A stretch of 64,000 bases of DNA from Ooceraea biroi (lineage: Eukaryota; Arthropoda; Insecta; Hymenoptera; Formicidae), in contig NC_039507.1 of the NCBI RefSeq assembly GCF_003672135.1, forward strand, positions 10,664,290 to 10,728,289, given 5' to 3'. Below, piece by piece: positions 47,985-59,652 of this stretch. Position 1 is the stretch's first letter. Every line of letters starts with the position of its first letter. A program made the position numbers and the translations under genes. The notes beneath the pieces were generated by a model. The model was not told where the DNA came from. It was given only the letters and a program-made list of their open reading frames with translations, and made no database searches.

Positions 47985-50900
47985 ACATATTCGCTGCCGC
48001 ACTCGTTTTCTTTTCCCTTTCTGCCTTCTCCTTAACAATTCTCAATCGTATCTCTCGTTCGTCCCCGACCTATTCCCTTTCTTCTCAAAACACCCCCCTT
48101 GGCCGTTTAAGATCTCGGAAGGAACCCTATTATTATGGCGACTAGTATGACCGCCGATATTAGGACGCAGATTATGATGAAGATCATTTTCTGTGGACAG
48201 AAAAGCAGAGAAGGCCACGTGTAAGGCACGTGCGTGCGCGCATCATTAACACAGAATCATAAGAATTATAAAGAGAGAAAAAAAGAGTGAGAATGTATCA
48301 AATAACGTTGCACAGCGTGCCTTATAAGAATCATAAGAGAGAGGAGGTGACGTGTACGTCCTCGAAAATTCGAGAAAGTAAAAAGAGGAAGAGGAAACGA
48401 AAATATTTTTGACGATAGCAAATAGGTAAAGTAAAAATAAAAAAAATTATCCAAATCGTACGAGTGCAGTGGATCGGAAATCAAAACTCGAAGGTCGCGG
48501 AAAAAAAAGCGGTGGCAAAGCGTGCGAGAAGAAAACGTACATGGTCATTCGTGCTGACTTGAGTTACCGCACGCAAATAAGGCATTTTTCATCAAAAGAA
48601 GAGAAAAAGAGAAAAAATTTCGTCTTAATCCTTCGGTTTTACTTACAATTTCCACTTGATGAAAAATATTTTATCAAGTCAATTCACTACTCGCTAAGTA
48701 TTTGAAAACAATTTGTAGCTTAAGCTACAAATCTTAAGTTACAATCGAATGCTGATGTAAAAAGAAACTTGCAATTAATCACAGAAAATAAAATAAGTAT
48801 GAAATCAGGGGCAAATGATATTAATCTAATTAAACGTTTCTTTCGAAGCTGGTTCAATTTTGAAAGTATTAATATGTAATTCTAAAGAACGCAATCAAGT
48901 CTATCTAATGTTGTACTTATGTACATATTTAATCAATGTTGGTGCATTGTGAAAAAGTCAAAATATCGAAATGAAAATGATTCGAGAAATTTAGAATGGC
49001 GATTATAGAGTTTTGCCATTTTTTCTCTTTCTCTCTCTTTTTTCATTCTTTAGGGTTGAAAGAAACAAATATTTGAACAAATGTTTCAGCAAGTTGCCCG
49101 AGATTTGTAAAGCGCTTATATCATGATAAAAACAATTATTATTGTTATAAATTTACGGGCGGCAAGTTTTAGAAGGGAATGAATTCACTGTCAAACACAA
49201 TCAAGCACATTCCTCATAGCACTAATAATGCGGGTGTGTTCACAAATCGATTAGCCATAAACATCAAAATGTTCTATCTGGCCACAATGACTCGTTGGCC
49301 GGCTATCTACTTCATTACACGATCTCTATGCAAATCTACAACACTTTTCTATCATCATACTAGATCTAGAGCCTACTTAACACTGATTATGCTTCATCTC
49401 TTTTACCACGATCCTACGATAGACTTGTATCGCGATATGTTGTTTAATCGTACATAAGAGAACATTTACGTAAATAGCACGAGTGCAATAGGACATTGTA
49501 TAGCAGACACAAGATTTAAAAAGATCAGTGACAAGAAAGAAGAATTGGATCCCACTCGATGCGAGGAGCCTGATCGCAGGTAGTACCAGAGACGAAGGGA
49601 AATGTTCCAGAAGCAAGAAGGAATTTGAATAATTTAGATAATCACTTATATGCGTGTATGTGTGCTCGCGTATTTAATTATAAAATTAATATCGAAGCAT
49701 CGCCTCTTCTATACCTACTGAAACTTGAAAAGAAGCTTTCTCATTGATATTTTAATCGTTGCTTCAATTATCGCCGTATATACGATGCAATAACACATTC
49801 GCGCGATAATTAATACTTTTCTTCAATAGATAATAAAATCTCTAAATGGCGATTTGACAAGTTTATTTTTATCGAGTACTTTCCTCGTGAAACGGAGTTT
49901 CAATTGAAGCGTATCCAAGTAGAAATGTATGCTTTGGAGATGCACAATACAAGAGAGGTCAGATTTTTACGCAAAGTCTGTGCGGTGCAGTAGAGAAGGT
50001 GATATAACAATGCAAAAGAAGAATACTACTTCGCGATAATGTTTTAAAGTCTTCGCGCTTGATAAAACTTGAGATAGATCTCTTTCTCGAATCCGCATTG
50101 AATAGTCACTCATTCCTTTTTGCTCCTGCCCAGTTCATTCATTCATTCATTGATGTCGCCACTTTTGATGAACACCAGCAAGCAAAGCGGTTCCTTACTC
50201 ACAACCGTGCTTCGGAGATGCATTGGTAAATCTTCCGAGTCAAAAGGAAAGAAAGACCACTTGTTTGATAAATTCCAGCCAGATTATTATTCTTCCAATG
50301 CTACTCAAAATTCGCGATGCCAACGGTGAAGAGAAAAAAAAACAACATATCTTCTCGCGTTGCGACAAGATTTTTGTAAATATAATCGCGATCTAGCAGC
50401 GTTCATATCGATCGGATTGATCCAAAACTCGTGAAATCTGCTTTGCCGCCTAAAACTCGCTTCGTTCGTCGCGACGACGTCCCTTGATCGCGTTAATACG
50501 GAAAGCAGATTCGTGCAGTTTTAGATCGAGCTCGACCGCGCGACTGTTTGGTGTCTGATGTTCTTTACCTTACGAGCTTTGCTTTGATACTCTTCGGCTT
50601 TGATCAGCTCGCCCCGGGCCTGGCCCACGTGGTCGCCGGTCTGATTCACGCAGTACTCAATGCAGTCCACCATCTCACCCTGCCGTACCGCATGTGGGAC
50701 GGGAGAAGAGAACGGGAACGCGGATCAATGGAATGAGAATGGATGAGCCAAGGACGATTTCAAGATGGGACCAGATCGCTCATCGAGGGGACAATCTCGG
50801 GGACGGATGCATTCAGAGTTACATTTATGTACACATAATCGGCGAGAGAGAGAAGCAGTCCCCAGCGGTATAGGAGGATGCCAGACACCCAGCATCGTCG

Positions 50901-51229
50901 CGCGTGTACACGTGTATGTTTCACATCAATCAACACAATCACAGGATACACACGATCCGTTTATTAGTATCGACAGCATAAAGGTTAATACGCAAGGTTA
51001 ATAGTATGAGTAGTATGAGTAGTAGTAGTAATAGTAGTAATAGTAGTAATAGTAGTAGTAATAATAGTAGACAGAGCAGTTGATGGACAGAGGCACACAG
51101 TTAGCACACCCATGTATCGACAGAGGACAGAGAGCCGTATACAGGCATATGTGTAGAGGAGAGAGAGTAAGTAACACGCACACACAGACAGTATGTATAT
51201 ATAAAATATATATATATATATGCGCGCGC

Positions 51230-51275
<46 letters not shown>

Positions 51276-52325
51276 ATATATATGTATATCGTTATTTCGC
51301 GATTGCATCGCGAGCCAATACAGATACCAATAACCGGCAAGGTATATAATGACATACAAATCAACAGGAAGGAACCCGAGAGTTTCGCCGTTAGTTGTTG
51401 GATGTAAATGTGGGATGTACACAGATTAATACAGATTAAAGCGAGATACGCATCAACAGAAGCGTAATTATGAAACAGCGAGTAGAGCGGGTTCAGAGGA
51501 GACGAGGTAAAGGTGAAAATCAAGTTTGGATTGAAAAGGCAACGATAATGGATCAAGGGAAGGGGAACGTGGAAACGACCGGAAGGGAAAAAAAGAGTGA
51601 CCAATTAGACGCGAACGAAATGCCAATGGTTTCGGCGCGTGACATCTGGGGAGGACTCACCCGTCGGGCTTTGCTTTGATACTTGAGTGCTTTTTTGGTG
51701 TCCTGCGTGGCCGTCTGCACGTAGTCCACCGCGTGTTCCACGTGGTACTCTATGCGATCTATCATCTCACCCTACATGTCGGTAGGAGGCGCGGCGCGAA
51801 TCCACACAGCGTAACACAGGAGGAAGAGAGAATGTTAGTTTTCAAGAATAAGGCAGGCCAGTGATCAACCGTCTGATTACCACGGGCAAAAGTGCGAATT
51901 ATCATTGCTTTTGTTCTTTTTTAATTGAAATTTATCGATTACATATCAGTTAGAAATTTTTCATTAGCATATTTTTCATTAGCAAATATATGAAATATAT
52001 CAACACGAAGGAAATACATGCAGTCACTAATTGATTTAAAAAGATGTTTCAAAAGACCATAAACATAACGACAAGAGGTAATCAGAAGGTTGAACTGTTT
52101 GCCAATATTTATCGTCATGCTTCAATTCGGCATTGATATACGAGGAAAGGAATGATCACCAAAAATCAACGTAAACCATTCATAATGTTGACAATATAAA
52201 GTTTGTCAAGTAAAAATACGATAATTAATTTGTCTCACTGCGTGAAAAAAAGTTGTTTGAATAAATCGTATCATGATGTAAAAGATTAATAATAATAATA
52301 TTGTTACTGTTGTTATTACCATCAT

Positions 52326-52376
<51 letters not shown>

Positions 52377-54708
52377 GTTATAGTAATTACTATCATGCAA
52401 AAAGGAAAAAGCGTAATGAAGTAAAATCCTAAGTTCTTTGTGGAAATTGATACAAGTTTGAAAACATATATATGAGGAAAAAGCAATAATTAATAAATAT
52501 ATAATTAATAAATAATAATTAATAAATAATCAAAAATAGATAATAAACTTCCGCGGACAAACTTAAGATTTTAAAACATTGAAGAGATTTGCATTTGATT
52601 AACAGATAATGAGCGCACTTTAAAACGCTTACAAAAGGATATTAAACAGAAAAGAAGAATGTTACACTGCGTCGCGCACACTACACTCCTAATTATAGAT
52701 GATAACCGATTATCATCGCGTAAAAATAATTAATCACGGTTAAATAACAAAAAATAACCAAAACGGAAATATTCTCCAAATTGTCATATAAATTAAATCA
52801 GTAATGCGTAATGATTTGGACAGTCGATTACGTCAGCCAATCACAAGAAACAATGCCACCCAAATATCTCGCAATAAAATAGATTTCAATTTTTAATCAA
52901 ATCGATAGTTCGTATTTCACAAATGAATTGAAACGAGCGTTTTAAACGGATAAATTGAATTTTCCCTCATTTTTGTCATTTCCTGATATTGTATTTTTAA
53001 ATTAAAAATTTTATTAAATAATTTCTTATTAATAAGGCATTGTCGAAAAATTATTTACCTCGAGAGTATTTTAAATCTTATCTTACTAATGTCAAACGCA
53101 CGTGTCAATTCACTCGCGTATATATTGTTAAATCATAAGACTGAAAACTTCATTAATTGATTTGTAACTGTCGAAAATTATGTTTACGTTTGCTAAAACA
53201 GTAACTTGATGCAAATTAATTTAATTTTTGCAGTAATGCAAAAGATTAATGGCTGTTAAGAGTATTGTTATACTTTAATCATATAAATATTTAACGTAGT
53301 AACATGAAGATATTTATAATGAATATCTTTATCATATTATATTAGCAATACATGAACATATTGCACGTAATTTAATAAAAACGTTATATTAAAATAATCA
53401 AAATACAGATACAGAAAAAAAGAAAAAGATACACGAAATATTACGTTTATATGATACTTTTTTGATATTTCGTATAGAGAGAAAACTCTTACTTATATCG
53501 GGAAAAGAAGGCTGATGTAAATCGTTTGTTGAAACTGATAAATTTGCATAAAGTTGTCGAGCTTTACCTGACTCTCCACCAGCATGGCCATGTCCATGAA
53601 CATGTCGTGGAGTTCTCTGATGGAGTTTTCGAGTTTAATGATATCAGCGTGACGCGCCTCGATGTCCGCGAGAGTCTGTTTTGCTTGTTGCGTTTCCATG
53701 ATGATCTGCGACAAGTAGTAAGATTAATTGAGTAGCTGGAAAGGTGGCAAAGGTGATTGTTATTAACACTCCTCGAAGTCACACAAGTATATGCGAGAGA
53801 AAGATCATTAAGAATGTACCCCTTGCGTGAAAACGGCTGGATTTCCCTGCTCCAGCATCTCTTCGAGCTCTTCATTAGTTGTCGTTCTCCCCGCTAAAAG
53901 CAGAAAATTATATCGCGAATCAGCAGATGCAGTCAATTGTTTGTCAAGTTTACATTACCGCTAACATTATTGTCATTCTACAATATCTCAATATTCTATA
54001 ACTGATATTTTCTTGTTGCATTTAATCGTTATTTATCAAGTTTGCATTGTATTTCATTGTTGTAGTGGTTACAAAAATATTAATATTCCAGAATGTTATA
54101 TCTTTTTCCTTGATTCTTCTTCCGAGAAAAGAAAAACACAAGCATTAGGCTAATGAGCACGTAAGCTTCGAAAGTGGAACGGACTCGATGCGATAACAGA
54201 TTGGGCAGGGCTGTGTTCTACTCGAATAGACATTCAGGCTGAATGCAACCAATCGGGACATACATATATACTCACTGATTTCGAGCTGTCGTTGTATTCT
54301 CCCCTTACACCGCTCCCTGTAATCGGTCTGTGTTCGATTGTACTCCGTCATCACCTCGACGAACTTCCTGGACAACGTCGATTGCTGAGTCTTGCGTATC
54401 CTGAGATCCGCCGATGATTTGTTCGTGTGCTCATCTCGTTCGATGCTTTCCTCTATCACTAAATCAGCGGGAAACAAATCCGGATGTCGCAATGTACAAC
54501 ATAGATAATAATGTATGTATATAATAAAATATACATATAATAATGTATATAATAAAATAAAATAACGTAGATTTTCGATATTTGTGGCAGCAACTTGTCA
54601 CACATGATCAAACGTCCGAATAAGAAAACTTACCCTTTAATTTAGCCCTCACTTTGTTAGCCGTTTTCTTGATATCGGTCATCAGATCTTCCAACTCTTG
54701 TTTCACCC
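43275..54708 (-). CDS. Syx1A: Syntaxin 1A, 3' portion (N-terminal exons outside the window)
   Basis: Plasma-membrane Qa-SNARE for synaptic vesicle and secretory granule fusion, pairing with SNAP-25 and synaptobrevin. Minus-strand constitutive exons: 54634-54708, 54276-54458, 53820-53893 and 53568-53705, all phase-matched. They encode the Habc/linker part (KQELEDLMTDIKKTANKVRA, KSSADLRIRKTQ, FVEVMTEYNRTQTDYRERCK, EELEEMLEQGN, FTQGIIMETQQAK) and the N-terminal half of the SNARE helix ending at the zero-layer Gln (AMLVESQ). Then comes exon a (51661-51771) or b (50569-50679), then one of three anchors (48107-48190, 46625-46702, 43275-43355). The first visible exon needs one base from an upstream exon; no exon carrying the conserved FMDDFF...EIREMIDKI region was found up to 64 kb. 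Confidence 0.95.
43415..43455. repeat. (CT)n microsatellite upstream of T3 in the transcript
   Basis: About 40 bases of CT dinucleotides on the plus strand. The syntaxin pre-mRNA reads GA-rich sequence 60 nt before the T3 acceptor. Confidence 0.8.
44004..44069. repeat. (ATATT)n and (AT)n microsatellite
   Basis: A run of TATAT pentamers passes into a pure AT dinucleotide tract, inside the intron between T2 and T3. Confidence 0.85.
46625..46702 (-). CDS. Syx1A: Syntaxin 1A terminal exon T2 (alternative membrane anchor)
   Basis: Phase-0 acceptor (TTTTACAG) then 25 codons plus TAG: KLFLIAICVAIAVIILIIIL, AVSLH. It is also hydrophobic with a single leading Lys and a Cys at the same position as in T1 and T3. 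A minus-strand AATAAA candidate lies at 46314-46319. Confidence 0.85.
   Translation of the reverse strand, partial: KLFLIAICVAIAVIILIIILAVSLH
46703..48106 (-). other. Interval between terminal exons T1 and T2
   Basis: T1 3'UTR and/or intron. It contains an imperfect ATT trinucleotide run at about 47941-47984. No further exon seen. Confidence 0.45.
48107..48190 (-). CDS. Syx1A: Syntaxin 1A terminal exon T1 (alternative membrane anchor)
   Basis: Phase-0 acceptor (CCACAG) then 27 codons plus TAA: KMIFIIICVLISAVILVAII, IG, FLPRS. One Lys, then a long hydrophobic helix and a short basic end. A minus-strand AATAAA candidate lies about 170 nt downstream (47932-47937). Confidence 0.85.
   Translation of the reverse strand, partial: KMIFIIICVLISAVILVAIIIGFLPRS
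48191..50568 (-). other. Intron between SNARE exon b and T1
   Basis: 2.4 kb without a supported exon. ORFs such as 48469-48705 and 49179-49457 lack any coding support. Confidence 0.45.
50569..50679 (-). CDS. Syx1A: Syntaxin 1A SNARE exon b (alternative, mutually exclusive)
   Basis: Also exactly 37 codons, phase 0 at both ends, acceptor GGCAG and donor GTAAAG, about 1 kb downstream of exon a. It starts GEMVDCIEYCVNQTGDHVGQ and ends AEEYQSKARK, aligning to exon a without gaps. Layers +1 to +8 read V, I, V, T, V, A, L, A, so the core is kept while most surface positions differ and two cysteines appear at positions 232 and 236 (rat numbering). Its base composition is more GC-rich than exon a. 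Including both exons would stay in frame but add 37 residues to the helix, so mutual exclusion is inferred. Confidence 0.88.
51001..51290. repeat. Microsatellite cluster between syntaxin SNARE exons a and b
   Basis: (AGT)n at about 51001-51069, then (TA)n, (GC)n and (GT)n at about 51207-51271, followed by TATG repeats. In the minus-strand pre-mRNA these read CTA, CA and TA repeats, lying between the two alternative exons. Confidence 0.9.
51661..51771 (-). CDS. Syx1A: Syntaxin 1A SNARE exon a (canonical)
   Basis: 37 codons, phase 0 at both ends, acceptor ATGTAG and donor GTGAGT. Encodes GEMIDRIEYHVEHAVDYVQT and ends KYQSKARR, nearly identical to fly and vertebrate syntaxin 1. In rat numbering the layers +1 to +8 are I, I, V, A, V, A, T, A. 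Confidence 0.95.
52329..52375. repeat. (ATT)n microsatellite in the intron before SNARE exon a
   Basis: About 15 ATT units. It explains the poly-Asn ORF on the minus strand, which is not a gene. Confidence 0.9.
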
Positions 54709-57700
54709 CTGAAACCCAAAAGTTATTTACGCGTTATGGATTTGTGCGATGCGCAGTTATTTCTTAATGCCCAAGAGAAGATGGAAGCTATATTTAGAAT
54801 CTGTTGCAAATTGCGAACGTCGCGTCGTTTCGCAAATTTCCAGACATCACTGATTGAGCGTCCTTTTTATCAAACAACTGACTCTCACAATCAGTAACCA
54901 ATAGAAAATATAGTAAGTAAGGTTTACATGTAAATGTAATTCGAGATCAAATAAAAATGAAAAATCTCCATGTTATGGATATATTACTCTTTTACAATCT
55001 CCGGAATATCAAAATCAGATTTATGATTTTACTCGAAACAATGCTCCGATACTAGCGAGAAAGTCGTATATTCCCGAAGATATATGAGCACATTGTTCAA
55101 CATTATATTGATCGAGAAATAGACCGCGTACAACGTTGTCGTACTGCTACTGCTACGCGAGCAAACTTTCGAGTTTCCGCAAGATGGTGTTGGTCGCTCC
55201 TATCTGGCGCTTTTCGCAATAAATTTACAATCCGATCCTTCCTTCTGCCTTTGCAATTCGTATTTCCCTCGTACATGTAGCTTGTCATATATTCGACTTG
55301 TTAGTTTTCATGACAAATTAGCGTACTAGTTGTTTCCGACACGCGGATCTCCTCAATTCAATCCAATTATAGGCTAGTATAGAGAAAGGGTCATTATCTC
55401 CTCATAATATCAAGTTCCTGTATTTCGCCTCCCACATATACGAGTATTAAATGTATCCTACGCATCTCATGCCACCTACGTCTCGCACAAGTATAAGCCT
55501 CCATTTTTAATACAAACTTCTCTCTCCCTTTCAACAGACAGATACTAAAATATCCTACTTTTATATGAATCAAAAGCCTATGTATTAGGATTTACGGAAA
55601 AAAATCAAGTAAAATAATTTTTCGTGAAAGATTATCACAATATGTTTAAGCAATGTGCGCTCGATAGTCGCAGTTCTAATATTCTTAACACAAATATTTT
55701 TCAAACACAGATCCCTCACGTACCCTGGCGGAACGTGAGGTTTGCACCATATCCACCCACGTGTCGCACCACATATTTCCCGAGTGTGCCTGAGCCACCG
55801 AGTCTGCCAAGATACCCCCAAAGCGCCTGAAATCCAGTTGCTGTGAGATTTAGCGTCCGTCGCCGGAACGATACTGTGTTTCTCTCGGAACGTGGAAAAT
55901 GCTGAGTAATAAGACATTTCTTCAAAATGCACTCATCTTTATTGTTCGTTTAATGAGTATGAGGAACAATGTAATACCCTTTTTTTAATATAATAATACA
56001 CATCTTTACGTATTACGTATCAAGAAATGATCAGTTTAGATCATAAAGAAAAATTTATCTAAATAATAATACTATATATCGCATTACTTCTTTTTAAATA
56101 TTTTTCTTTGTTACATTAAACATAAAAAATCTTTGAACCGTGAGATTCAACATTCTTGATACATAATAAAGTTTGGCAGTGGTAACATCCACAATTAATC
56201 GGACGTGCAGTGCGAATCCATACCGTGCAACACAGGCGTACTTGTATACACAAACTGTGATCAGTTGTGTTTGTAATTCGAGCGGCCAAGATACGTAGCT
56301 TAACATCCCCTTACGTGATGACTCCCACAAAAGCATCTTTCTAGCGTGTTTTCCAATGCCATAAATTGAGATTGGCTCGTAGCTCTTTGGATATAAAATC
56401 TTTTCCATCTTCGTCAGCAAGTTTTTTTTATCGCAAACTTTGAGAGATTTTATTCGCAGAAGCTTTCGGATTTTATTGCCCAAGATAGCAAGCAATGCAA
56501 TTCGTTAGTTGCACTAAGATGTTTAGGATTCATCATTTGGACTCATCATTAAGTTCTTTAGAAACTTGATAAGCGATTTTCATAAAGCATGAATCCATAA
56601 ATCTGATGTAACGTGTATAAAAACATATATGTATATAAATATAAAATGATACGATTCCCAGAAATTATTAATTAATATAATTAATTACTCACTCAATCTC
56701 AAGAAACTGAAAATAACGCGCAGTTACTTCCACTTCTATGAATTTATGTCCACCTTTAATAAGCATAAGTTAATTTTATAATTATCACAGAACTTGATCG
56801 GCAAGACCGATACACGTCGCGTGCGATATGTTCTCACGTCTGTTTTAACAGGTTTGGTTTAGTGGGTTCTAGACGTATACAGAGAAGAGGATAATCCGCG
56901 ACCTATCTCGGCTTTTTCCCTCCATCGTTTCTGCTCACGCCAAGATTCTATTCTCTTGCACGTGCCACGGCATGAACTACTTTTCCCCGTCGGCGATCAT
57001 AGCCCTGATAATTCCAACGATTCCGAAAATCATTTGCTGCGGAAAGTTTTTCGCTGTGGCTGTCAGATATAAACGATGATAGGACATGAAGCAATTTCAT
57101 GAGGAAATATATAGATAATAAAAAAAGTAAATGGAAGATTATATGTAATTGTCGGTCAAGTAACTAACGAGAGAACGAGATGTCGTGAATTCTTGATGCG
57201 ACATAACTGCCGCGATGAGAGGTGAATTTTTAAGAGTAAAATATAACGGAAGAACACGTATCTCGGATATAATAAAAGTTGTGTGGCTTTACATGAAAAC
57301 GTGTGTTGGATACACTCCTAAGTACACTGTCACGCTGATGCACACATATGCGCGTTTATCGCTTTCTGATCTATAACCGGCAACTTGGGAAAAGTTTGAA
57401 ATAACACCAGTAATAGCGTTACTGAAAGTTTCTTCGCAAAGTTTCATTAAAGAACAAACATCTGTAAGCGGAAAAATGAACCTTGCTCACAGACAGCGAT
57501 CTATTCGTGAATTCCCGACAGCATCTTTCTATGCAAATTCGCTGCGTATAATTTAGGCTCGGGATGTCGCGAACAGATCTGAACATCGTCGCGAGGCACA
57601 CTGGAGCAATTAGCAATTAGCGAACTCCCTTTAATTGCCTCCGATGCACCTCTGAGATCGTGATCTTCCGACGACGAAGAATGGCGTACGTCCGCCTTCC

Positions 57701-59494
57701 GAGAAATTTCTTAAACGGAAGGATACGGCTGATTAATGTCGCCTAGTGCATTTAAAGGTATTCGTTACCTTTACGATTTATATCAGTCTCACCTTCAAAT
57801 CGACTTCGCAGAGAGCCTTATCGATTTTCTCGAAGAAGAATCAACTTTAGCCACGCGACTTAATCAAGAAATCCTGACTGATGCGGATTTTTTTCTCCCT
57901 TTTTGATCCTCATTATACGGGATTATCACGAATATGTGCACGGTACTCGCGATAGCACAGCCGAGAGAGCCGTGAATAAGATGAGAGATAAAAATTGAAT
58001 TTAATTAAAAGATGGACTGAGAGAGAAACGAGGCTTTGAGCGATTAACGTTCGCTTCTTTCTCGTCGCGCGTCTAATTCACAATTTCATTAATGGGTTAT
58101 TTAATATTCAAATGAGTTTGTCTTGACTTTTTAATTAAGCTATGAAAGCATAAACCTGCACCGAGACCATTATTATTCCTTGGCTAACGCAAAGTGGACT
58201 TGGCGCTAACAAAAATTTCATTTGAAATTTAATTGATAGTGTACTTATACACGTACTATGAAAAAATTTAAAAGCTACAGTTTAGAACGAATGACACGCA
58301 GGTGTATATACATTTCGTTATCTCTTTTTGAAATTTACAATTTTGCCTCACAATTTGCAATTCGCAATTTGCTGGATTTCAGAATGGCAAGTGTCTCAGA
58401 ACATCTCGGCTGTTTTACGATTTTACAGCCGCGGTGGTACGCGCAATTATATCCGTAATTCCTCTACGATACCTGTGGAACCAATTTCGTAAAACGCTAA
58501 AAGTTGAAACACATAAAACATGTGCGACATAAAAGAGAAACGAGTTCTCTTTCGGTTTATAACTCCCGTCGAGGCTAGGAGTTTAAAGTACAAAAAGCAT
58601 TTTCAAGCATGGCAAGCATCGACACCCGCGCGCGAGGAATAAAATTTTCAGCTAACAACGATTTTACGAACGGTCGTATCCACATCGATACATTAAATAT
58701 CACTCGTTCGTATCAGAATATCCTGACACGATTGGTTTTTTCACTATTATGTCCTGTTTGATCGTCGATCGTACTGGTCGTAAATGCATCGTGTATCAAT
58801 TATCACGCGTTGCGCGTTACACATGAAACGTTGGTAATAGAGCCAAGTAACACGTATTATTAGTAAACTCAAAGCAAAGCGGTCAAAATTGCGGACATTA
58901 AATAACAGCGATCAACATTTCATCTGGCTTTCATTCGTCATTTTTCCTTTGTCAATTCCAAAGTGATACGATCGCATCGCTCTTCGCATCAAATGTGTCA
59001 AATTCCATTTCATTTGTGCAAGCACTTTGCTATTGTTGTGTAATATAATTGTGTAATTAATTTTCTAACTTTAGATTAGTCTTTCATAAAATCATAGCTA
59101 CATTATATTTTATTTCCTATCTGCAAATATCAGATATTTTCGCTTTTACTCGCTGTAGGAGAGACATTCTTATTGTACTTTCGAAGAAACAGCTTATCGG
59201 AGAAACAGATTTTAGTCATGATATGATATCAAAATTGCGATTAAATCTCAATTCAGTCGAGCTCTCTCTCGAACGAGAATACCAATTTTTCTTCCTTCCA
59301 CGCACATGAACCTTAATTATCTTATAAAAAATAGGAAACTGTAAAACGGAAAAGTAAGGAAAAGAAGGCGAAAGAAGGAAACGAAAAAAAAGAGAGGGGT
59401 GACTGGGTCGAGGCTATTCCCAGAGGAACTGCATGAAATATTTCGCGGTGCCACGGGCCTTTTCCTGGATATCCCGTCGTGTTATCGACTTTAC

Positions 59495-59652
59495 CTGACC
59501 CCGCTATTCCTGACCTCAACGATATCGCGATCTATATCCTGCTCCTTCTCCGTTTTCATCTCATCCAAGTCCGCAACCGTCCGATCGAAAAAGCCGAGAT
59601 AGCAGTCGTGACGTGACGTGATGCTCGAGTCACTTCCGGTGCCTTTGACCAT
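59495..59652 (-). CDS. Candidate first coding exon or small ORF, unrecognised
   Basis: On the minus strand an ATG at 59652, with an in-frame upstream stop, opens 52 codons that end in a good donor (CAG-GTAAAG) at phase 2. Reading through would stop one codon later. The composition is non-random and acidic: MVKGTGSDSSITSRHD, then CYLGFFDRTVADLDEMKTEK and EQDIDRDIVEV. Its phase does not fit the first visible syntaxin exon (which needs phase 1), so it is not a direct alternative start without an unseen exon between. No family recognised. Confidence 0.25.

Noticed and set aside
50985..51604. Minus-strand ORFs of 145 and 167 codons
   Set aside because: Built from CA/TA/CTA microsatellites (His-Thr, Tyr and Ile runs).
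52206..52400. Poly-Asn minus-strand ORF
   Set aside because: Translation of an ATT trinucleotide repeat.
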